IMG/VR virus record: IMGVR_UViG_3300021963_009173
Coordinates: 1 to 25,498 of that record
Origin: a virus
Reading direction: 5' to 3' (one strand)
DNA: 25,498 nucleotides
Shown here: positions 16,188 through 22,798 of the stretch, piece by piece
Layout of the letters: each line of letters begins with the position of its first letter
Numbering within the stretch: the stretch's first letter is position 1
Notes under the pieces: generated by a model
Database searches by the model: none
Seen by the model: only the letters and a program-made list of their open reading frames with translations
Told to the model about the DNA's origin: nothing
Program-made: the position numbers and the translations under genes

Positions 16188-17317
16188 TATTCAAAATATT
16201 TGCTTAATGTTGTATTAATTGATTCATTTATATCACCACTAAGTTCTGGTGTGATATCGTTATCCATATCTTCTTCGTCCTCATCATAATACATATCTTC
16301 CTCTTCCTCATCATCATACATACGAGATGGTCTGTTATCCATTAGATAATCGTCTGTTGGATCATAATCTAAATGGGTTCTATCTTCATATGCTGAATCT
16401 GGATCAGGGGCATACTCATCTGAATATTCCATATCGAATTCACTTAAATCCGTTTCAGCTTCACCAAATTTTGAATTAATCAATTCTTCTAACTTAGACA
16501 TTCTTTCTGCTAAATCATCTTCAGCTGGTGGGCCATCTGCTGGTGCTTCTTCATCAGGGAACTCATCTGTTGGCATTTCTTCACCGCCCATACCTTCTTC
16601 TTCATCGCGTTCAAATTGTTTACCAATAGCTTCTAAATCTTCTAAATCCAATTTATCTAAATCAACAGCAGAAATGATCATATTAAGAACATACTTAATG
16701 TCATCACTTTCCATTTTTGGTTGTTGATCTCTAAGTTCTTGACCCAACTTACCAGAATACTTTTGAATTTCAGCCATATAACTTGAACGCTTCTCATCAG
16801 CACCATCTTGTGCTTCTGGACTAATTTCATCTTCAGGTGAAATTGGTGTTGTATCATTTTCTGGTTCAGCTGGAGCTGCTTCTGGCGCTGGCGCAACATC
16901 AGATGCTGGAGCCGGAGCTGGTGGCAAATCATTCATTGGTGGTGCTGACGGTGCGGCTGCTTCACCAGTAGGTTTGTTTGTTTTTAAAACATATTTCGTT
17001 TCTTCTTGAAGCTCCTGAGAATTTAGTAATTCTAATCTCTTTAAAGCTTCAGCATATGAATTAAATCTATTTTTATTTTTCATGAATAGACCGCCGATAT
17101 AATCTAATGATTGCTCATTAAGACCTTTCTTTACATAATACCCGTCTTTTTCTTTTATAATGCCATAAACACCGTTAGCACTTTCTTTTACTAATTCGGC
17201 TTTAACACTATTATTCTTGTTGGTAGTTCTTTCATTAAAGTATGTAAGTTCTAAGATACGATTTAGTTTTTCGTTACCTTTTAACTTCTCACTACCAAGT
17301 GGTTTTAAATCTCCCAT
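16187..17317 (-). CDS. Acidic modular head protein with Pro/Ala linker
   Basis: The protein has 376 aa. Residues about 48-95 form a small domain with NGVYGIIKEKDGYYVKKG, YIGGLFMKNKNRFNSYAEAL, a module I associate with phage structural proteins. Then a Pro/Ala/Glu linker (about 113-170), a helix (180-235) with YVLNMIISAVDLDKLDLEDL, and a strongly acidic Asp/Glu/Tyr/Met tail (240-360) that ends in ELSGDINESINTTLSKYFE. INES may be a prohead protease site. The composition resembles core/scaffold proteins, and it may act alongside the gp22-like protein. It is the first gene of the operon led by the late-type motif at 17352. Confidence 0.6.
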   Translation of the reverse strand: MGDLKPLGSEKLKGNEKLNRILELTYFNERTTNKNNSVKAELVKESANGVYGIIKEKDGYYVKKGLNEQSLDYIGGLFMKNKNRFNSYAEALKRLELLNSQELQEETKYVLKTNKPTGEAAAPSAPPMNDLPPAPAPASDVAPAPEAAPAEPENDTTPISPEDEISPEAQDGADEKRSSYMAEIQKYSGKLGQELRDQQPKMESDDIKYVLNMIISAVDLDKLDLEDLEAIGKQFERDEEEGMGGEEMPTDEFPDEEAPADGPPAEDDLAERMSKLEELINSKFGEAETDLSEFDMEYSDEYAPDPDSAYEDRTHLDYDPTDDYLMDNRPSRMYDDEEEEDMYYDEDEEDMDNDITPELSGDINESINTTLSKYFE

Positions 17318-17351
17318 TGTTTATAAATTAAAAATAAGCTTATTCTTATCC

Positions 17352-17359
17352 TATAAATA
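17352..17359 (-). promoter_or_regulatory. Candidate late promoter motif before the 376-aa gene
   Basis: The minus strand reads TTCTGTATTTATAGGATAAG; the octamer ends 34 nt before the ATG at 17317, the longest leader among the motif sites. The GATAAGAATAAGCTTATT that follows can form a short hairpin (AATAAGCTTATT). Confidence 0.5.
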
Positions 17360-17390
17360 CAGAATAAAAGCAAAAAAATACAGTTATTAA

Positions 17391-18185
17391 TTATGATAGA
17401 GATAATTTCTTATCTTTAACAGCAACATTTAGATCAGCTAATTTACCAATATAGCCATTTCGTCTCAATAATTTGAATGTTAGGTTCTCATAAGAGTATT
17501 CCCCCCCACTTTCTAGACCACTTTTTCTGAATTTCTTGAGTTTTTCCTTTATTGACTTTATTTCGTCACTAACATCTTTTCCTTCTTCTGTGGATTCAAT
17601 AACCCCATCAATTAATTTAGCAAAATACTCACCTTTCTTTAAAATACTCTCTTTGTCAATATCTTCCTTTTTTTCAGACGGCTGTGATATCCATTCATCA
17701 TTTAGTACCGAATAAACACCTGAAGACACATATTCGTGACTTACATCTTGAACATACAATTCAACATCAAAATTTTTAATCTTAATGTTATGTGTATCAT
17801 TCCAGTTTTTCTTTTTAGAATCAAAAAACTCCATAACAATATCACGCAAAGCAGTTGAATTAAGTTCAATATCATCGTTTAATTCATTCATGTCAATTAC
17901 TATGTGTAAATCAACATCCGAATATTCTGACCAATTATAGTTTGCTAATGAACCTATAAGAATTAAATCATGAACGAAAAAATCCACCCCGGTGAATTCA
18001 ATAAAAGAATCAGTAATTTCTAAAAGTTTATCTCTGACTTCCTTATTCAATTTATACCCTTCTTGAGTTTTTTCAAAAATATCTTCACATAAACTATCTT
18101 TAACTTTAAAAGAGTCTATGATTTTATTATCTAACTTGGGGTCAGACAATTCTAATAATTCATCAATCAGGGCTTTATTATCCAT
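17391..18185 (-). CDS. Nucleotidyltransferase-fold protein
   Basis: The protein has 264 aa. The signature of the polymerase-beta nucleotidyltransferase superfamily is present: helix-turn IGSLANYNWSEYSDVDLHIV (77-96), with GS at 78-79, Asp90 and Asp92 as metal ligands, and a third acid at FDVELYV (Asp140 or Glu142). All three catalytic acids seem present, so it should be active. The C-terminus is helical and basic. The substrate cannot be read: tRNA, another nucleic acid, a protein or a small molecule are possible. Its start overlaps the stop of the KTSC gene (TAATG). It is followed by 73 nt without a gene that hold the motif at 17352. Confidence 0.72.
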   Translation of the reverse strand: MDNKALIDELLELSDPKLDNKIIDSFKVKDSLCEDIFEKTQEGYKLNKEVRDKLLEITDSFIEFTGVDFFVHDLILIGSLANYNWSEYSDVDLHIVIDMNELNDDIELNSTALRDIVMEFFDSKKKNWNDTHNIKIKNFDVELYVQDVSHEYVSSGVYSVLNDEWISQPSEKKEDIDKESILKKGEYFAKLIDGVIESTEEGKDVSDEIKSIKEKLKKFRKSGLESGGEYSYENLTFKLLRRNGYIGKLADLNVAVKDKKLSLS

Positions 18186-18430
18186 TAGTTCATTTTTTTG
18201 TGAGCATATTTGCTCTTAATCTTAGCATTTAAAAAAGAACCTTGTGAGTCGCTCATTCTAAATTTTGCGAATAAATCCCAAGGGACTTTCTCGTATTCAT
18301 AAATACTACCGTTATTGAATGTAACGGATAACAACTCTGATTCGGTATTGTATACCGCGCTTTTCATATTTGAGGATTTAATATCAACTGATATTAATGT
18401 TCCTACGATTTTTTCTGATATTATTGCCAT
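18185..18430 (-). CDS. KTSC-domain protein
   Basis: The protein has 81 aa, nearly all of it one KTSC domain: SVDIKSSNMKSAVYNTESEL, then LSVTFNNGSIYEYEKVPWDL and SQGSFLNAKIKSKYAHKK. The pattern 'SSN..., L.V.F.NGS.Y.Y..VP, S.G..LN..I...Y' is the family signature. KTSC is named for its occurrence at the C-terminus of some lysyl-tRNA synthetases and is common as a stand-alone phage protein; its function is unknown, with nucleic acid binding suspected. It is coupled to the nucleotidyltransferase gene through TAATG. Confidence 0.8.
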   Translation of the reverse strand: MAIISEKIVGTLISVDIKSSNMKSAVYNTESELLSVTFNNGSIYEYEKVPWDLFAKFRMSDSQGSFLNAKIKSKYAHKKMN

Positions 18431-18459
18431 ATACTAATATAACTAAAATATAGCTAAAA

Positions 18460-19710
18460 TTAAAGTAGCTTTCTAAGTGATGTTTTAACCAACAATTTAA
18501 TTGCTTCATTGATCTCTTCTTCATCACTAACACTATCAACCCCATCAATAATAAATGCTGAACATTTAGTAATCACTTGTAAATTTTTCATAATTTTTTC
18601 ATTATTAGCTTTCCACAATGCCAAATATGTTGGATGTTGAGTAACTGGTAGATCATAATGTTTCATAACAGCATATGAAACAGATTCAGCTTGAAGTTCT
18701 CTCATTTCAGCGGTTTGTACGCTTGGGTCATCAATATAGAATGGTGATTTGGTTTTCCAGTGAAGTAACTCGTGAGCTAATTCATGGACTAATACACTCG
18801 CTTCTGCCACGCCAGATATATCAGAAGATAAATTAATATGTTCTCCAGCACTATACCCCTTTTCACCTTTTTTTGAGTCAGATTTTGTGATTTTTATTTT
18901 TAATGTCTCAGCAAATTTCTTTAACCTAACAATAAGTTTGTCAGCAACTTCACTAGGGGTGTTGTCAGCTTCCCACTTTGGTGTTTCCGGTACCTCTCCT
19001 TTTTCGTTTTTTGGGTATGTGTCAGAAATATCATATACTTTAGATAAAACAAAACTAGTTCTTGGTTTTTCAGCTGCTGATTTCATTAATGAGTCTAAAT
19101 CAGTAAAATCAACCTTAGTAGTCTCAGGTTTTTCACCTGAACCCGTATTTGTTATCGGTCTCCAAATCCATATTACTGTAGCACCTGTTTTAACTCCTCT
19201 ATTTTTTGCATTCCAAGTAGTATAACTAGCAACTTTTGTTGCGTCCTTTTTTTGTAGGTAAATCAACCAGGTGTTTTGTAAACTATAGTTATGGAATTTA
19301 CTATAAAAAGTTAAGTAATTTCTAATAGCGGCGTCCATAGCTGTTTGATCCGTAGCGTTAGCTAAATCACGAATATAATCATCTAACTTCTTTAAAATCA
19401 AACTTTTAGCAGATGGGTCAGCATCAGTATCCTCAATAAAATCCTCAATCTTTTCTAAATCTTCAACAATTTTTCTAATTTTATTGTGTGATTTAATTAA
19501 TTGATTAATCACATCAAATTGTGAATAATCACCAACCCAATGACCTAATTCTTTTATCCAATCAAATCCTAGTTTTCTAAATTCCTTATACAAACCATAA
19601 GTTTCATTGGACGCTTTTCTTTTGTCTTCGATGTCTGAAAAAATATAAAGTTTCTTTTCAGTTTCGTTCTTTTTAAGATATAAATCTTCAAATATTTGGG
19701 ATCTTCTCAT
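18460..19710 (-). CDS. ArdC-like anti-restriction protein with zincin domain
   Basis: The protein has 416 aa. Residues about 130-190 fit the N-terminal ssDNA-binding domain of ArdC/LtrC-type proteins: FYSKFHNYSLQNTWLIYLQ, ATKVASYTTWNAKNRGVKTG, ATVIWIWRP. The C-terminal half holds a metallopeptidase of the ImmA/IrrE-ArdC type: VLVHELAHELLHW with HExxH at 309-313, and RELQAESVSYAV with the likely third zinc ligand at Glu338 or Glu342. ArdC proteins protect incoming DNA from host restriction. Unlike plasmid ArdC it has an extra helical N-terminal region (1-125). The C-terminus EEINEAIKLLVKTSLRKLL carries INE/A. It is divergent from the ClpC-like gene. Confidence 0.75.
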   Translation of the reverse strand: MRRSQIFEDLYLKKNETEKKLYIFSDIEDKRKASNETYGLYKEFRKLGFDWIKELGHWVGDYSQFDVINQLIKSHNKIRKIVEDLEKIEDFIEDTDADPSAKSLILKKLDDYIRDLANATDQTAMDAAIRNYLTFYSKFHNYSLQNTWLIYLQKKDATKVASYTTWNAKNRGVKTGATVIWIWRPITNTGSGEKPETTKVDFTDLDSLMKSAAEKPRTSFVLSKVYDISDTYPKNEKGEVPETPKWEADNTPSEVADKLIVRLKKFAETLKIKITKSDSKKGEKGYSAGEHINLSSDISGVAEASVLVHELAHELLHWKTKSPFYIDDPSVQTAEMRELQAESVSYAVMKHYDLPVTQHPTYLALWKANNEKIMKNLQVITKCSAFIIDGVDSVSDEEEINEAIKLLVKTSLRKLL

Positions 19711-19727
19711 TTTAACTAATATATTAA

Positions 19728-19735
19728 CATAAATA
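19728..19735 (-). promoter_or_regulatory. Variant of the late-type motif before the ArdC-like gene
   Basis: The minus strand reads ATATATTTATGTTA; TATTTATG ends 17 nt before the ATG at 19710. One base differs from the octamer. Confidence 0.3.
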
Positions 19736-19789
19736 TATTTTTAAAATAAAAAACCACGGTTTAAATTTTTTTGGACAATTTGTCATTTA

Positions 19790-19821
19790 TTTGGTTTTTA
19801 GATCGAAATATGTTATGTTTG
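19790..19821 (+). promoter_or_regulatory. Bacteroidota-type promoter for the ClpC-like gene
   Basis: TTTG (19790-19793), 20 nt, TATGTTTG (19814-19821): a full match to the -7 box TAnnTTTG. It places the transcript start near 19828, which rules out the ATG at 19815 and supports the ATG at 19845. A palindrome GACAATTTGTC (19774-19784) lies just upstream of the -33 box and could be an operator. Confidence 0.65.
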
Positions 19822-19844
19822 TTAAAAATAAACAAATTAAAGAT

Positions 19845-21854
19845 ATGGCAGTAGACTACGGATACGAAGACACCCCTAAAACCAACCCAAGAAACAAAAA
19901 ACCATCATCCAATACACCGATACTGGATAATTTTTCCAGGGATTTAGTAAGATTGGCTCAAGAAGGTAAAATTGATCCGGTTGTTGGTAGAGACAAAGAG
20001 GTTAAAAGAATTGCACAAATTCTTTCCAGAAAGAAAAAAAATAATGCGGTTATTGTTGGTGATGCTGGTGTAGGTAAATCAGCATTAGTTGAAAAATTAG
20101 CATTAATGATTGCTAACGGAGATTGCCCATCAAACCTACTCGATAAAAGATTGGTTTCTTTAGATTTAACTTCATTAGTAGCCGGAACAAAATATCGTGG
20201 TCAGTTTGAAGAAAGAATTAAAGCCATATTACATGAATTACTTGAAAATCCAGAAGTAATTGTTTTCATCGATGAATTACACACAATGGTTGGTGCCGGA
20301 AACGCTAGTGGTTCTATGGATGCCGCTAATATTTTAAAGCCAGCCTTAGCTCGTGGTGAAATTCAATGCATTGGAGCAACAACATTTGATGAATTCAAAA
20401 AACATATTGAAAAAGATGGTGCATTGGTTAGAAGATTTCAAAAAATCATATTAAAAGAGCCAACTGAAACAGAAACAATAGAAATATTAACCAATCTGTT
20501 ACCATCATATGAAGTTTATCATAGAGTATCATATCAAGAAGAAGTTGTTGAAACAATTGTTAAACTGTGTGGTAGATATATGACAGATAAACAATTTCCA
20601 GACAAGGCTATAGATGTTTTAGATGAACTTGGATCAGAAAAACGAGTTGTTGTTAAAATTCCCGAGGTAATTGAAAAATTAAAGAAGGAAGCTGATGAAA
20701 CTAAAGAAAAGAAATTACAAGTTGTTAAAAGTCAACAATACGAGCAAGCCGCTGCATTGCGTGACCAAGAACAAAAAATTTTAGCAAAATTAGAAAAGGA
20801 AAAAGCTAATTGGCTTAGTGCACAAAAAAATAATTTAATTCCAATTAGTGTTGATGATGTATATGAAATGATTTCATATATTGTTGGTGTTCCTATTTCA
20901 AAAATGGATGTTAGTGAGGTTGATAATTTATTAAATTTAGAAAATAAATTAAATGAAAAAGTAATTGGTCAACAAGAAGCTATTTCAATAATCTCAAAAG
21001 CTATTAGGAGAAATAGGGTTGGTATTAAAGACACCGCAAAACCAATTGGGTCTTTTATCTTCTTAGGCTCTACTGGTGTCGGTAAAACATTTTTAGCTAA
21101 AACATTAGCGGAACTTATTTTTGGTTCTAAAGAAAATGTTATTCGTGTTGATATGAGTGAATTTATGGAAAAACACAGTGTTTCAAGATTAATCGGTTCT
21201 CCTCCAGGATATGTTGGTTATGATGAAGGTGGTCAATTAACTGAAAAAGTAAAAAACAATCCTTTTTCTGTAATCTTGTTTGATGAAATTGAAAAAGCAC
21301 ATAAAGACGTTTTCAATTTATTGTTACAAATTTTAGATGAAGGTCACCTAACAGACTCTTTTGGTAGAAAAGTTAATTTCACAAACACATTAATTATTTT
21401 AACATCTAATGTTGGTGCTAAAAAAGTAAGTGAGTTTGGTGCTGGCGTTGGGTTTTCAACAAATGGTAGCGAAGAACAGCAATTTGAGGTTAAAAAGACA
21501 ATGATTCAAAAATCTTTGAAGCAACAATTTAATCCAGAGTTCTTAAACAGAATTGATGATGTTATTTTATTTAATAGTCTTAAAGAAGATTCATTAAAAA
21601 CCATCATTAAATTAGAAATCAATCATCTAATTAATAGATTAGCTGAAAAGAAATATGTTCTAAAATTTGATGATAGTGTTTTAAATGAAATCCTAAACAG
21701 AAACAAAGAGGAACAATATGGAGCAAGACCAATTAAAAGAATAATCCAATCTTTATGTGAAGATTTTTTAAGTGATGAAATTTTAAAAGGTAATATTAAA
21801 GTAAATGTGCCAGTAAAAGTTTCATACAAGGATAAATTGATATTAAAATCTTAA
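19845..21854 (+). CDS. ClpC-like AAA+ unfoldase (Clp/HSP100), without N-domain
   Basis: The protein has 669 aa from ATG 19845 (A-rich leader, correct distance from the promoter). Domain 1: GDAGVGKS (72-79), pore loop KYRGQFE (116-122), Walker [10 protein letters not shown] (138-146), arginine finger ALVRRFQ. Then a short UVR-like coiled coil (about 293-319), as in ClpC rather than the long ClpB middle domain. Domain 2: GSTGVGKT (408-415), pore loop GYVG (455-458), VILFDEIE (476-483), NRID (568-571) and [12 protein letters not shown] tripeptide (535-537) stands where ClpC binds ClpP. The adaptor-binding N-terminal repeat domain is absent. It probably unfolds host or phage proteins for host ClpP, or helps in head assembly. 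Confidence 0.93.
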   Translation: MAVDYGYEDTPKTNPRNKKPSSNTPILDNFSRDLVRLAQEGKIDPVVGRDKEVKRIAQILSRKKKNNAVIVGDAGVGKSALVEKLALMIANGDCPSNLLDKRLVSLDLTSLVAGTKYRGQFEERIKAILHELLENPEVIVFIDELHTMVGAGNASGSMDAANILKPALARGEIQCIGATTFDEFKKHIEKDGALVRRFQKIILKEPTETETIEILTNLLPSYEVYHRVSYQEEVVETIVKLCGRYMTDKQFPDKAIDVLDELGSEKRVVVKIPEVIEKLKKEADETKEKKLQVVKSQQYEQAAALRDQEQKILAKLEKEKANWLSAQKNNLIPISVDDVYEMISYIVGVPISKMDVSEVDNLLNLENKLNEKVIGQQEAISIISKAIRRNRVGIKDTAKPIGSFIFLGSTGVGKTFLAKTLAELIFGSKENVIRVDMSEFMEKHSVSRLIGSPPGYVGYDEGGQLTEKVKNNPFSVILFDEIEKAHKDVFNLLLQILDEGHLTDSFGRKVNFTNTLIILTSNVGAKKVSEFGAGVGFSTNGSEEQQFEVKKTMIQKSLKQQFNPEFLNRIDDVILFNSLKEDSLKTIIKLEINHLINRLAEKKYVLKFDDSVLNEILNRNKEEQYGARPIKRIIQSLCEDFLSDEILKGNIKVNVPVKVSYKDKLILKS

Positions 21855-21904
21855 TTTTTTCTAGAAATTAGTATTAATATTTAGGTTTTTTTTAAAAACA
21901 CATA

Positions 21905-21912
21905 TATTTATA
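21905..21912 (+). promoter_or_regulatory. Candidate late promoter motif before a non-coding unit
   Basis: ACATATATTTATACATCTAG: 14 bases are identical to the motif before bS21. No start codon with an open frame follows; a terminator is reached about 80 nt later. Confidence 0.5.
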
Positions 21913-21917
21913 CATCT

Positions 21918-22013
21918 AGAGGTTCTCTTTGTCGATTACCTTTTCGTTTTTAAAACAGGTGGCGTTGAACCCACTGAATGACCTAAAACCCCGACTTCCT
22001 GTTGGGGTTTTTT
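21918..22013 (+). ncRNA. Candidate small RNA of about 95 nt
   Basis: Between the motif at 21905 and the terminator at 21985-22013 there is no plausible coding frame. The sequence can form small hairpins: AGAGGTTCTCT (about 21919-21929), and a GTGG...CCAC stem inside AGGT...ACCT (about 21957-21984), followed by the terminator stem. Its 5' end is inferred from the motif. It does not look like a tRNA. It could instead be a leader or the 3' end of the clp transcript. Confidence 0.45.
21985..22013 (+). terminator. Intrinsic terminator of the candidate small RNA
   Basis: AAAACCCCGAC, loop TTCCT, GTTGGGGTTTT: an 11-bp stem with one G-U pair, followed by a T-run to 22013. Confidence 0.9.
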
Positions 22014-22021
22014 ATTTGAAA

Positions 22022-22053
22022 TTTGATATTTCGGGTTTTTTTATGTATATTTA
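22022..22053 (+). promoter_or_regulatory. Bacteroidota-type promoter for the lipoprotein gene
   Basis: TTTG (22022-22025), 20 nt, TATATTTA (22046-22053), one base from TAnnTTTG. It ends 5 nt before the ATG, which would give a leaderless or very short-leader transcript. Confidence 0.45.
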
Positions 22054-22058
22054 ATATT

Positions 22059-22238
22059 ATGAAAAAATATATTTTAGTTTTAGCTCTTGGTGTGTCTATC
22101 ACACTAACAGCATGTGGTTCAGGATCTACCACAACAGAAGCACAAGATTCTACAGCTGTACAAGTTGATAGTTCAGCAGTAACAGCAGTTGATTCTACAG
22201 TTGCGGAAGTCCCAGCAGATAGCACCGTAACCAAATAA
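22059..22238 (+). CDS. Small lipoprotein
   Basis: The protein has 59 aa from ATG 22059 (a longer frame from a TTG at 22023 overlaps the promoter). Signal peptide: MKKYILVLALGVSITL then the lipobox LTAC with Cys19 as the lipidated residue. The mature part of about 40 residues is Ser/Thr/Ala/Val/Asp-rich with repeats of the type DSTAV/DSSAV/DSTVAEV and has no fold signature. In Bacteroidota such Ser/Thr-rich short lipoproteins are anchored in the outer or inner membrane. In a phage it may alter the host surface, for example to exclude a second phage; that is inference. It is flanked by two terminators, so it is a separate unit. Confidence 0.75.
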   Translation: MKKYILVLALGVSITLTACGSGSTTTEAQDSTAVQVDSSAVTAVDSTVAEVPADSTVTK

Positions 22239-22240
22239 TT

Positions 22241-22270
22241 AAATGGTCGGTTTATGCCGACCATTTTTTT
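22241..22270 (+). terminator. Intrinsic terminator after the lipoprotein gene
   Basis: AAATGGTCGG (22241-22250), loop TTTATG, CCGACCATTT (22257-22266) and further T: a perfect 10-bp hairpin, 2 nt after the stop codon. Confidence 0.92.
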
Positions 22271-22281
22271 AAAAAAAATTG

Positions 22282-22289
22282 TATCTTAG
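22282..22289 (+). promoter_or_regulatory. Possible -7 box before the RNA-repair genes
   Basis: TATCTTAG in TTGTATCTTAGCCCCC looks like the TATCTTTG form of the Bacteroidota -7 box, 25 nt before the kinase ATG. No good -33 box is found, since the terminator occupies that place. Confidence 0.35.
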
Positions 22290-22314
22290 CCCCCACAAAC
22301 TTAAAATTGAACAA

Positions 22315-22737
22315 ATGGAAAAAGAATGGACTGGAGATTTAATTCTTTTAAGAGGTTTACCTGGATCTGGTAAATCTACGCTAGGGGATGTTGTACTCTA
22401 TACAAACAAATTAGGAAATCAAGATGTACTATCTGCGGATAATTTTTTTATTAATGAGAGCGGTGAATATATTTTTGACGCCACTAAATTAAAAGAAGCG
22501 CATAACTCTTGTCAACAAAAATGTGCTGAAAGAATGAAGTACCAATTTGTAAAGATAGTTGTAGCAAATACATTTACAGAAGAGTGGGAAATGAAACCAT
22601 ATTTTGATATGGCAGAAAGATATAACTATAGAATTCATACAGTTATTGTCGAGAACAGACATGGTAATCAAAACATCCATAACGTTCCGGAAGATAAACT
22701 CAAAAGCATGAAGGCCCGTTTTGATATTAAACTATAA
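22315..22737 (+). CDS. P-loop polynucleotide 5'-kinase-like protein
   Basis: The protein has 140 aa from ATG 22315; a TTG start at 22279 is less likely. It is an AAA_33-type kinase: P-loop RGLPGSGKST (13-22), a substrate-side Asp42 in SADNFF, KEAHNSCQQKC (60-70), VVANTFTEEWEMKPYFDMA (82-100) and a lid segment VENRHGNQNIHNVPE with Arg115. This matches the 5'-OH polynucleotide kinase part of T4 Pnkp and N4BP2-like kinases. The 3'-phosphatase domain of T4 Pnkp is absent. With the adjacent RNA ligase it suggests a healing-and-sealing pathway for broken RNA. It could instead act on another small substrate, but the neighbour makes RNA likely. Confidence 0.78.
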   Translation: MEKEWTGDLILLRGLPGSGKSTLGDVVLYTNKLGNQDVLSADNFFINESGEYIFDATKLKEAHNSCQQKCAERMKYQFVKIVVANTFTEEWEMKPYFDMAERYNYRIHTVIVENRHGNQNIHNVPEDKLKSMKARFDIKL

Positions 22738-22798
22738 ATGAGCAAGTTTATCAAATCTTTTACTGAAACTATCCACCAACCCAAAAACCTAAAAGAGC

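Noticed and set aside
19774-19784. Palindrome GACAATTTGTC upstream of the clp promoter
   Set aside because: Too short and found only once; kept as a note in the promoter entry but not called an operator.
21857-21866. Palindrome TTTCTAGAAA after the clp stop
   Set aside because: No T-run or loop suited to a terminator, and single copy, so no function is claimed.
21957-21984. Possible tRNA-like fold near the candidate small RNA
   Set aside because: No acceptor stem, no T-loop consensus and no anticodon arm can be drawn; no tRNA is seen anywhere in the window.
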